Assembly (NCBI GenBank): GCA_003443635.1
Contig: CP031964.1
Location: 1 to 64,000, forward strand
DNA: 64,000 bases
Origin: Flavobacteriaceae bacterium
Lineage (GTDB): Bacteria > Bacteroidota > Bacteroidia > Flavobacteriales > Flavobacteriaceae
Direction of reading: 5' to 3'
Of this stretch, positions 54,335 to 61,827 are shown piece by piece (position 1 is the first letter of the stretch; each line of letters begins with the position of its first letter). A program made the position numbers and the translations under genes. A model generated the notes under the pieces. It saw nothing but the letters and a program-made list of their open reading frames with translations. It had not been told where the DNA came from and searched no databases.

Positions 54335-56932
54335 TTATTCACATCTTAGAGAATCAATAGCTTTTGCGCTAATAACTCTTAGTATTTGTGATAGAACCGT
54401 AAGTGAAAAAATCATAAACGTTACCAAGGTTACCAACGCAAAGTACCACCATTTAATTTCAATAGCATAAGCAAAATTCTGCACCCAATTATACGATAAA
54501 TAATAACTTATTGGAATACTCAATAAAATTGCAAGTGAAATGGTACGAATGAAGTCTGAAGAAAGTAGTTTTATTAAACTTATATTACTAGATCCTAAAA
54601 CTTTTCTAATGCCTATTTCTTTAGTTCGTCGCTCTGAAACAAAAGAAGCTAATCCCATAAGGCCTAGACAAGAAATAATAATAGCAATAGCACAAAACAA
54701 TTTTGATAAATCAGCAACTTGTTTTTCTCCTTTATAAATAGCACTATACGTTTTATCGACAAAATCATATTTAAAAGGTAAACCTTGGCTAAATTTCTTA
54801 TAAATGTCTTCAATTTGATTGATCGTAGTGACTAAATTTCCTGGTCTTATCTTAACGAAAGTTTCAGAGAGTTTATCCTTTGAAATAATCATTAATGTAG
54901 GTTCAATCTTTTCATATAGACTTAATGCATGAAAATCCTTAACTACACCAATTACTTGTCGATCTCTACCCCATAACTTTATAATAGTACCAACTGGATT
55001 GTCTAATTGCATCTTTTTAACTGCTGTTTGGTTTAAAATCACTTTATCAGTATAATCACTTAATCTTTCTGCATCAAAAGAACGTCCAGAGTGCATATCT
55101 ATACCCATAGTTTCAATAAAATTGGCTCCTGTTTCTATTTTTATAAAACTTAGTTTTTCTTCTGGTAATTGTTTTGGCCAATGAACCCCTCCTGTTCTTC
55201 CAAAATTACCTGTAAGGTTATTGTCGGCAGCAGCAGCATTTTTAACTCCAGATATCTTATTAATTTCATTTAAGAGTAATTCTTGATCTGATTCTTCTAT
55301 ACCATCATTTGAAAAATAAAATACATTATCACGATCATATCCTAAATTTTTGGTATGAATATAATCTATTTGCCTATTTATAATTAAAACTCCAGCAATT
55401 AGAATAATACTAGCAGAAAACTGAAAAATTACTAAAGACCGTCTCACCCATAAATCGCTAAAACTTCCTGATAAACGTCCACTTAAAGAAGCTAATGTTT
55501 TTAGTTTAGATAAATATATAGCTGGATAACTCCCAGAAATAATTGTGCTCAATAGTGTAATCCCTATTAATCCCAGAATCAATTCAATGTCCCAAATTAA
55601 GGATAATGAACTTCCGGTAACTTCATTAAAAAGAGGAAGAGTAAAATATACAAGTACTAATGAGCAGGTACTCGCAATTAAGGAAATTAGAAAAGCTTCT
55701 GTATAATATTGTCTTAGAAGCGACCATCTTGAAGCGCCCAGTGTTTTCTTTACACCCAACTCTTTTAGTCTTGTACTTGCTTTAGCAGTCGATAAATTCA
55801 TAAAATTTATACAAGCAATCAATAATAGCACAAATCCTATAAGTGCAAAAAGTCTTATGTATATTATCCGACCTTCTTTTGGTATTCCATCTACATAATT
55901 TCCATATAAATAGCGATCTACTAGTTTTTGAGTGAATAATTTTGTCTTTACTTTCGAATCAAACTGTTCTACTAGATTATAAATAGACGTATTAAATCCA
56001 TTTAAATCAGTTGATTCATTTAAGGCAATATAAGTACTAGGGTTATTATTATTCCAATTAAAAAAATCTTCACTTTTCGCCAATTGAAACTCTCGCAAGT
56101 TCACTAAAACATTAAAATTTAAACTAGAAGCAGATGGTACATCTTTAAAAACACCTCCAATTAAATAATCTTTTTCTAAAATCTCATTTTGCAGCTTAAC
56201 TACTTTACCTATTACATTCTTTTTTCCAAATAAACGCAACGCTACAGATTCTGAAATTAACACATTACTAGAGCTTTGGTTTAAAGAATTTTCATTACCA
56301 TAGATTATATTAAAAGAAAATACCTTCAAAAAATCTTCATCTACAAACTGCTCATTGATTTCAAAATAGTTGTTATCATTAATTAAATAACTAGTCTCTT
56401 CAAAGTATTCCGTAGGTATAACACTAGTAGCATATTCTACATTAGGGAAACGCTCTTTTAAAGTAGGTGCTAATAATGCTGGTGTCCATTCAAAAGTTAA
56501 AATCCCTGCCGCTGTTTCTGCATTTTGTAATACTTGATAAATAGTCTCTTTTTTTGCATGAAATTTATCAAAACTCAACTCCTTATGAACCCATAAGTAT
56601 ATAAACATTGCCGAGCATATACCACACACAAGGCCTATAAGATTTATAAAAAATGTTCCTTTATAACGCTTAAAAGAACGAAGTGAAATAAGTACATCGT
56701 GTCTAAACATTTTATTTTCAAAAATTAAATTAGGTAAAATTTTCTTTAGAGCGAATGGTCTTATATAATTTAAAACCTGATACCAATAATTCAACTTGAC
56801 TTTCCTTTTTGACATATTTTCACTCATAGATTTGTAATTTTCTAAAAGATCACCTAATACTTCTTCCTCTAAATCTTCTTTTAAAAAAAATCTAAGTAGT
56901 TTCTGAGCTATTTTTGGTGGCTTATTTTTCAA
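54335..56932 (-). CDS. FtsX/MacB-type ABC transporter permease with PadR-linked prefix domain
   Basis: This 865-aa protein has an N-terminal soluble prefix (residues 1-60, FLKEDLEEEVLGDLLENY) typical of permeases linked to PadR regulators, then two FtsX units. Each has one helix, a periplasmic MacB-like domain, then three helices: helices near 95-115, 345-370, 400-425 and 445-470, and again near 505-525, 750-770, 795-815 and 835-855. Conserved ends LKELGVKKTLGASRWSLL and TKEIGIRKVLGSSNISLI precede the helix clusters. No ATPase gene is adjacent in the window. Such permeases usually act in export or resistance to antimicrobial peptides or lipids. It starts 13 bases after the PadR gene. Confidence 0.9.
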   Translation of the reverse strand: MKNKPPKIAQKLLRFFLKEDLEEEVLGDLLENYKSMSENMSKRKVKLNYWYQVLNYIRPFALKKILPNLIFENKMFRHDVLISLRSFKRYKGTFFINLIGLVCGICSAMFIYLWVHKELSFDKFHAKKETIYQVLQNAETAAGILTFEWTPALLAPTLKERFPNVEYATSVIPTEYFEETSYLINDNNYFEINEQFVDEDFLKVFSFNIIYGNENSLNQSSSNVLISESVALRLFGKKNVIGKVVKLQNEILEKDYLIGGVFKDVPSASSLNFNVLVNLREFQLAKSEDFFNWNNNNPSTYIALNESTDLNGFNTSIYNLVEQFDSKVKTKLFTQKLVDRYLYGNYVDGIPKEGRIIYIRLFALIGFVLLLIACINFMNLSTAKASTRLKELGVKKTLGASRWSLLRQYYTEAFLISLIASTCSLVLVYFTLPLFNEVTGSSLSLIWDIELILGLIGITLLSTIISGSYPAIYLSKLKTLASLSGRLSGSFSDLWVRRSLVIFQFSASIILIAGVLIINRQIDYIHTKNLGYDRDNVFYFSNDGIEESDQELLLNEINKISGVKNAAAADNNLTGNFGRTGGVHWPKQLPEEKLSFIKIETGANFIETMGIDMHSGRSFDAERLSDYTDKVILNQTAVKKMQLDNPVGTIIKLWGRDRQVIGVVKDFHALSLYEKIEPTLMIISKDKLSETFVKIRPGNLVTTINQIEDIYKKFSQGLPFKYDFVDKTYSAIYKGEKQVADLSKLFCAIAIIISCLGLMGLASFVSERRTKEIGIRKVLGSSNISLIKLLSSDFIRTISLAILLSIPISYYLSYNWVQNFAYAIEIKWWYFALVTLVTFMIFSLTVLSQILRVISAKAIDSLRCE

Positions 56933-56945
56933 AATATATTAGAAA

Positions 56946-57269
56946 TTAATTACCAAATGCAGGAAATTGTTTCCAAAGCGAAAGTTTAAATTCTCTAGCT
57001 TTTTCTAATACTAGCTTCCCAGATGCTGTGATAGAATACACACGCTTCCTTCTACCTCCACGTTCGTTTGATGCTCCTGTCATTTCAGATATTAAAAACC
57101 CCTTTTTGGTAAGTCTACTTAAAGTTGAATGTACAGACCCTATCGACACTCTTCTGTTAGTTTGCGACTCAAACTCTTCAGCAATTTTAAAAGCATATGC
57201 ATCATTCATTAAAATACCTACGAGCAATAATATGGTCTCTTCAAAATCACCAAGTTGTGTTTCTTTCAT
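56946..57269 (-). CDS. PadR-family transcriptional regulator
   Basis: This 107-aa winged-helix repressor has the PadR pattern: start LGDFEETILLLVGILMNDAYA, recognition region SIGSVHSTLSRLTKKGFL and wing GRRKRVYSITASGKL. It lacks the long C-terminal dimerisation part, like other short PadR proteins next to permeases. It is co-transcribed with the permease. An inverted repeat overlapping its promoter (57283-57317) indicates autoregulation. Confidence 0.93.
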   Translation of the reverse strand: MKETQLGDFEETILLLVGILMNDAYAFKIAEEFESQTNRRVSIGSVHSTLSRLTKKGFLISEMTGASNERGGRRKRVYSITASGKLVLEKAREFKLSLWKQFPAFGN

Positions 57270-57282
57270 TTCTTTCTATTAA

Positions 57283-57317
57283 GTAGAACAAATATATTAA
57301 ATTTATTTGTTCTACAA
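57283..57317 (-). promoter_or_regulatory. PadR promoter overlapped by a 12-bp inverted-repeat operator
   Basis: Arms GTAGAACAAATA (57283-57294) and TATTTGTTCTAC (57304-57315) are perfect with a 9-base spacer. On the minus strand the same bases contain TATATTTG (57296-57289) and an upstream TTG (57317-57315) spaced 18 bases, a complete Bacteroidota promoter. A repressor bound to the repeat would block it. It lies 14 bases before the PadR start. Confidence 0.75.
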
Positions 57318-57415
57318 AATAAAAACTAATAAATCATTTATTGAACATGTATAGCATATCTATAAGTAGATTTATTTTGCTGAAATAATTATTATAGATC
57401 AAATAGCCTTAAAAC

Positions 57416-57537
57416 AAAAAAGCATCCCTATTTTCTGTTAAGAAAAAAGGAAAGCTTCTCATTGGTAAGATTCGTATAAATACGACTCTCACTACTTTCT
57501 CGAATGTTACTTCGAGAACAACACAACATCTTTATAT
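57416..57537. repeat. Dispersed intergenic repeat, copy 2
   Basis: This full-length relative of copy 1 (52410-52531) shares AAAAAAGCATCCCTATTTTC, GTTAAGAAAAAAGG, GTAAGATTCG, CTCTCACTA and ACAACACAACATCT. The first hairpin is damaged by changes on its right arm, while a later dyad CTCGAA/TTCGAG and CGTAT/ATACG are better than in copy 1. It lies between the PadR promoter and tRNA-Asp. 57318-57415 shows nothing else. Confidence 0.7.
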
Positions 57538-57542
57538 CAAAA

Positions 57543-57562
57543 AAGCCTCTAAAAAGAGGCTT
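57543..57562 (-). terminator. Terminator of tRNA-Asp
   Basis: Arms AAGCCTCT and AGAGGCTT are perfect around a 4-base loop. On the minus strand the hairpin starts 7 bases after the tRNA and is followed by T residues, a standard intrinsic terminator. Confidence 0.8.
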
Positions 57563-57568
57563 AGTTTG

Positions 57569-57642
57569 CGGTCTGGACGGGACTCGAACCCGCGACCCCC
57601 TGCGTGACAGGCAGGTATTCTAACCAACTGAACTACCAAACC
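57569..57642 (-). tRNA. tRNA-Asp (GTC)
   Basis: On the minus strand this 74-nt sequence folds as a tRNA. The acceptor GGTTTGG pairs with CCAGACC (one G-T pair). The D-arm holds AGTTGGTTAGA, and the anticodon stem CCTGC/GCAGG frames the loop CTGTCAC with anticodon GTC. The T-arm is CGGGTTCGAGTCCCG. The discriminator base is G and CCA is not encoded. A promoter lies upstream and a terminator downstream, so it is a single-gene unit. Confidence 0.96.
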
Positions 57643-57660
57643 GTTGCATTATTGCGGTTG

Positions 57661-57690
57661 CAAATATACATTGCATTTTTTATAACACAA
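57661..57690 (-). promoter_or_regulatory. Promoter of tRNA-Asp
   Basis: On the minus strand TTG (57690-57688) is followed after 19 bases by TATATTTG (57668-57661), an exact Bacteroidota housekeeping promoter. The predicted start is about 10 bases before the mature tRNA 5' end at 57642. Confidence 0.8.
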
Positions 57691-57723
57691 ATCTTTTTTC
57701 GTGTTTTTTAATCTAAAAAAAAA

Positions 57724-58653
57724 TTAAATAAATTTTTGACGCTCTACCATATAGGTAGTCAGTATTTTATTAAAATTTTCGTTAACATTTGCTTCCACGT
57801 ATTTTATCTGATACTGTCCGCATTTTAAGCGAATATTATTAAAATAAGCATCTACCGCCGTTTTGTAATTGGCTTTAATATTTTCTGCATACAAATCGAT
57901 ATGTTCACCTGTCTCTACATCTACAAAACGCTTAGGTTTATTATCAAAATCGAAACTTAATTCTTTTTCTTTATCAAACACATGAAATAAAATCACATCG
58001 TGTTTATTGTATTTCAAATGACGTAGGGCTTCAAAAAGTTTATTCTCATTAACACCAGTTTGAAACATGTCTGTAAATAAGAAAATCATCGAGCGGCGAT
58101 GTATCTTTTCTGCAATTTGATGTAGATATTCGTAAGTTTCTGTCTGCTTATTCTGAGGTTTAGAAATTGCCATTTCACTCAGTTGATTCAATAGCATTCT
58201 GTGATGTCTCTCACTTCCTTTCTCTGGAGCATAATAATCGTAGGCATTACTATATACACTTAGACCAACAGCATCACGTTGTTTTTTTAAAATATGCATT
58301 AGTGATGCTGATGCCAATGCCGAAAACCCTATTTTGTTTAGTGAATCTATCGACAAACTATCTACTAAAGGGTAATGCATCGAGCTACTATTATCTATAA
58401 TAATATGACAACGTAAATTGGTTTCTTCGTCATAGCGTTTGGTATATAATTTATCTGTTTTAGCAAATAATTTCCAATCGATATGTCTTGTGCTTTCTCC
58501 TTGATTGTAAATTTTATGTTCAGCAAATTCGGCAGAAAATCCATGAAAAGGACTCTTATGCATTCCTGCTATAAACCCTTCTACTACTTGTTTGGCAAGT
58601 AACTCAAGGTTTTTAAAACCTGAAGCTTTATGTAATTCGTTTTGTAAATCCAT
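57724..58653 (-). CDS. DUF58 (von Willebrand-like) protein
   Basis: This 309-aa soluble protein has the DUF58 signature GFSAEFAEHKIYNQGESTRHI followed by DWKLFAKTDKLYTKRYDEE. A von Willebrand A-like MIDAS region follows (IIIDNSSSMHYP) and a later strand FLFTDMFQTG. DUF58 proteins work with MoxR AAA ATPases in Bacteroidota aerotolerance (Bat) clusters, but no MoxR gene is in this window. It overlaps the aminopeptidase stop by one base (TAATG), implying coupled translation. Confidence 0.9.
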   Translation of the reverse strand: MDLQNELHKASGFKNLELLAKQVVEGFIAGMHKSPFHGFSAEFAEHKIYNQGESTRHIDWKLFAKTDKLYTKRYDEETNLRCHIIIDNSSSMHYPLVDSLSIDSLNKIGFSALASASLMHILKKQRDAVGLSVYSNAYDYYAPEKGSERHHRMLLNQLSEMAISKPQNKQTETYEYLHQIAEKIHRRSMIFLFTDMFQTGVNENKLFEALRHLKYNKHDVILFHVFDKEKELSFDFDNKPKRFVDVETGEHIDLYAENIKANYKTAVDAYFNNIRLKCGQYQIKYVEANVNENFNKILTTYMVERQKFI

Positions 58654-61241
58654 TACTGAACTGGGGTTATATTTTGTGCACGATACAAGCCATCTGCAGA
58701 TTGGAGTAATTTATTTTTAAGTACTGGATTAAAGTCTGGGTTTTCAGCCAAAAATGTTTCCAATACGTCATACGCATACTTAGAAGAATAATTACCAATG
58801 GTATTGTTTAACCAGCCTTTTGGAAAAAAGATATCTCCTGTTAATTGTATTTCTTCTAATAATTCTAAGCTTGTTTTTAAATGCTGCTGAGCTGACACTT
58901 GTCGTAATGGGTGATGAATATTTCCTAAAGCAGCTAATACCCAAGATTCTTTTTCTCTATTATTGGCATCAGATAAGCTTTGCATAAATGTATTACGTTC
59001 ACTTTCGTCTGATGATAATGAAGGTAATAAAAACTCAAATCGTAGCTTGCGATCTGGGTTAGAAATAGCGTCTTTAGCCTTTGTTAAAATAGTTTCACTG
59101 TCTTTATGTTCATAAATAGCTAAAGTACTAGCTATACTTGTATAATCATCTTCGTTAAGAATTAATTCGGGGATTGTTATCTTTTTAGTCCACAACTGAT
59201 ATAAAAAATCTTTACCAGAATCAGAATAAGCCAATCCTCGATAAAAATTAAACACAGTTTTTTTCATTCCAAAAGAAATATCTGTATACAAACGATTTTT
59301 TAATCGAGATTCTAAAGTCGATAAATTTGCAAAACGCTCTTCATTAGTTAAAAACTTCCAGAATATATTTTGTGCATACCCAGAGATCATACGTGCAATA
59401 AGCTCTTCGTTTTCAACAACAAACCCTTCTGCTAATACCTTAAAAGCATCATTAGGTTTAATAGTACCTTTAAGTGTATTCTCGTATAAATTAATATAGC
59501 TATAGCCACGTGCAACCTCATCAGAAACAGTGTGTATCGCTTCAATTTTATGATCATCTATCGGGAATACCCCGTATCCAAATCCATTATAATTATAAAT
59601 AACTGTTTCAGGTTTAGGTAAGCCTTCAGCAGTTTTTAATATTATATTTTTACTATCTAATTGCACTGGAATCACTTTTATTTCATTTGGATATACTAAT
59701 CCGATATCAAAAGATTGTGTCCATAAGTTAGTGCTTCCGTCTTCGGCAGATTGACTAATTTTAAAACGACTTATCTTGTCATCAACATATTCGATTTTGC
59801 TATCGATAATTGGACGCCCAGATTGATTTACCCAAACATCACTCCATCGTTTCATGTCAACTTCCGTTTTACTGTCTAAAATAGCTACTAACTCATTCCA
59901 ATCTGCATTACTATTTGCAAATGCTTTAATATAATCTCGAATACCAGCTTTAAAATTAGTCTCACCCATGACCGCTTCTAACTGGCGCATCATTATTGGA
60001 GCTTTATTATAGATTATACGTCCGTAAAGTGTACCTGCATTTTTTAAGTTATCTAATTTCTGGCGTATCGGGTTTGCGCCTTTTGTTCTATCTTCACTAT
60101 AAGCACTTGGGTAGTGCGTCGTCATAAACTGTAGTGAATGATTAATTTCAGGAAACGCTGGATTAGCAATCTTATCGGCCATAAAATTAGCGAAGACCTC
60201 TTTCATCCATACATCGTTAAACCATTTCATCGTTACTAAATCTCCAAACCACATATGTGCTGTTTCGTGAGCAATAAGTTTGCAACGTCCTAATTTTCTG
60301 CTATCGGTAGCACTTTTATCTAAAAACAGTGAAGATGAGCGGTATTGTATTGCACCTACATGCTCCATTCCTCCATATTGAAATCCTGGAATGCATGCAA
60401 AATCTAACTTTTTAAAAGGAAACTCTTGCTGCGTATAATCTTCTAAAAAATTAACAGCTTGATCATGTAATTTAAAAATCTCATCGGTACTTGTTGCTAT
60501 CTTTTCTTCGTTAGTTTCACGGTGAATCAGTTTCATATCTAACGCACCTAAACGCTGTGTCGTTTCTTGAAACTCACCCGCTACAAACGAAAATAGATAG
60601 GTACTCATTTTATCAGTCTCTTCATATTGATAGGTCGCTATTCCATCAGTTTCTGTTTTACTTTCTAAAGGCGCACCGCAAAGTACTTCCCAACCAATAG
60701 GTGCAGAGATATTTAACTTATAAACACCTTTTAAATCTGGTTGATCAAAACACGGAAACACTGTACTTGCACGATCTGGCACAAAAAGAGTATATAAAAA
60801 GTCATCGTTTCTGTTTAAGGATAACTCTCCTGCAGTAAACACTATTTCGACTGTGTTATTTCCTATCTTTAAATGATCTTGTGGTATAATAACATGTTCT
60901 TTATCATGCATTACTTCTGTAGATACTCCATTTACAGTAACGCTATGTATGTTTTCTTTACTTTCATTAAAATCTAAAAATAACGGATGTTCTAAATCGT
61001 TAATATCTACATTTAAATTTAAAATTGAAGCTATTGGCGTTTGTTTTTCTTTAGGGATTTTAAAATTTAAATTATAAACAATATTTTCAACCTGCTGTTT
61101 TCTATAAGTTGCTAATTCCAAAGAAATACCTTTCTCTAAAACCAACTCTGTCTTTTTCTCTGTAGTATCACAAGAAATCAAACAAGAAATTAAAAGAACA
61201 AAACTTATTTTTTGTGTAAAACGTGTTAATTTAAGATGCAT
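58653..61241 (-). CDS. M1-family zinc aminopeptidase lipoprotein
   Basis: This 862-aa protein has a lipoprotein signal (ISFVLLISCLISC, then DTTEKK). An N-terminal beta domain precedes the catalytic domain, with the substrate motif YGGMEHVGA near residue 288 (variant of GAMEN) and zinc motif HETAH near 324. The downstream glutamate is in MKEVFANF near 345. A C-terminal alpha-solenoid completes the ERAP-like layout, and length fits the family. It trims N-terminal residues from peptides, probably at the periplasmic face of the envelope. It is translationally coupled to the DUF58 gene. Confidence 0.93.
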   Translation of the reverse strand: MHLKLTRFTQKISFVLLISCLISCDTTEKKTELVLEKGISLELATYRKQQVENIVYNLNFKIPKEKQTPIASILNLNVDINDLEHPLFLDFNESKENIHSVTVNGVSTEVMHDKEHVIIPQDHLKIGNNTVEIVFTAGELSLNRNDDFLYTLFVPDRASTVFPCFDQPDLKGVYKLNISAPIGWEVLCGAPLESKTETDGIATYQYEETDKMSTYLFSFVAGEFQETTQRLGALDMKLIHRETNEEKIATSTDEIFKLHDQAVNFLEDYTQQEFPFKKLDFACIPGFQYGGMEHVGAIQYRSSSLFLDKSATDSRKLGRCKLIAHETAHMWFGDLVTMKWFNDVWMKEVFANFMADKIANPAFPEINHSLQFMTTHYPSAYSEDRTKGANPIRQKLDNLKNAGTLYGRIIYNKAPIMMRQLEAVMGETNFKAGIRDYIKAFANSNADWNELVAILDSKTEVDMKRWSDVWVNQSGRPIIDSKIEYVDDKISRFKISQSAEDGSTNLWTQSFDIGLVYPNEIKVIPVQLDSKNIILKTAEGLPKPETVIYNYNGFGYGVFPIDDHKIEAIHTVSDEVARGYSYINLYENTLKGTIKPNDAFKVLAEGFVVENEELIARMISGYAQNIFWKFLTNEERFANLSTLESRLKNRLYTDISFGMKKTVFNFYRGLAYSDSGKDFLYQLWTKKITIPELILNEDDYTSIASTLAIYEHKDSETILTKAKDAISNPDRKLRFEFLLPSLSSDESERNTFMQSLSDANNREKESWVLAALGNIHHPLRQVSAQQHLKTSLELLEEIQLTGDIFFPKGWLNNTIGNYSSKYAYDVLETFLAENPDFNPVLKNKLLQSADGLYRAQNITPVQ

Positions 61242-61277
61242 TAACTTGAAGTATTTTTATGAGTTTTCTAAAATAAA

Positions 61278-61304
61278 AAAGGTTTGGCATTACGCCAAAC
61301 CTTT
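61278..61304 (-). terminator. Intrinsic terminator of thioredoxin gene
   Basis: Arms AAAGGTTTGGC (61278-61288) and GCCAAACCTTT (61294-61304) are perfect with a 5-base loop. On the minus strand the stem is followed by a T-rich run, 27 bases past the thioredoxin stop. It also separates thioredoxin from the aminopeptidase gene. Confidence 0.85.
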
Positions 61305-61330
61305 ATCTCTATTTGTATAAACTTTAGTAT

Positions 61331-61651
61331 TTATACAAGTAACCCGTCTATTGCTTCTGTATAAACATTTTTTGGTGCAACACCAACTTGACGTCCTACA
61401 ACTTCACCATTTTGAAATACTAAAACAGTAGGAATGTTACGCACACCATATTTTGCTGCGAATTCTTGATTAGCATCAACATCTACCTTACCAACAACAG
61501 CTTTTCCTTCGTATTCTTCACTTATTTGTTCGATTACCGGTCCAACCATTCTGCAAGGCCCACACCATGCAGCCCAAAAATCAACCAATACTGGTTTATC
61601 ACTTTTCAATACCGTTTCTTCAAACGTTGCATCTGTTATTTCTAATGCCAT
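61331..61651 (-). CDS. trxA: Thioredoxin
   Basis: This 106-aa cytoplasmic thioredoxin has the active site WAAWCGPC with Cys30 and Cys33, the buried Asp24 in LVDF and the cis-Pro loop NIPTVLVF. The usual end VGVAPKNVYTEAI is also present. It reduces protein disulfides using thioredoxin reductase. It stands alone between dnaE and the aminopeptidase, with its own terminator. Confidence 0.97.
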   Translation of the reverse strand: MALEITDATFEETVLKSDKPVLVDFWAAWCGPCRMVGPVIEQISEEYEGKAVVGKVDVDANQEFAAKYGVRNIPTVLVFQNGEVVGRQVGVAPKNVYTEAIDGLLV

Positions 61652-61808
61652 AATATCTAATTTAATTTTCTATTTAATACTTTAATCTGCAATATTAGTC
61701 AAAAAATAAGTCAAAGCTTACAATACCTTTATTAATTTTAACTATTCGTATATTATTTTAATTTATAACCTATATTATTGTTTTATAATGCTTTGAATGC
61801 ATTAATAT

Positions 61809-61827
61809 AATGCTGTTACACAGCATT
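61809..61827 (-). terminator. Possible hairpin at the end of dnaE
   Basis: Arms AATGCTGT and ACAGCATT with a 3-base loop overlap the dnaE stop codon. The following bases are only moderately T-rich, so termination here is tentative. Confidence 0.35.

Noticed and set aside
54335-56932. Permease as the exporter of the GG-leader peptides
   Set aside because: It is FtsX-type without a C39 peptidase domain or ATPase, so it cannot be the usual leader-cleaving transporter; an immunity role remains possible.
52193-57723. CRISPR array
   Set aside because: The repeats here are few, unevenly spaced and hairpin-like; there are no regular direct repeats with spacers and no cas genes.
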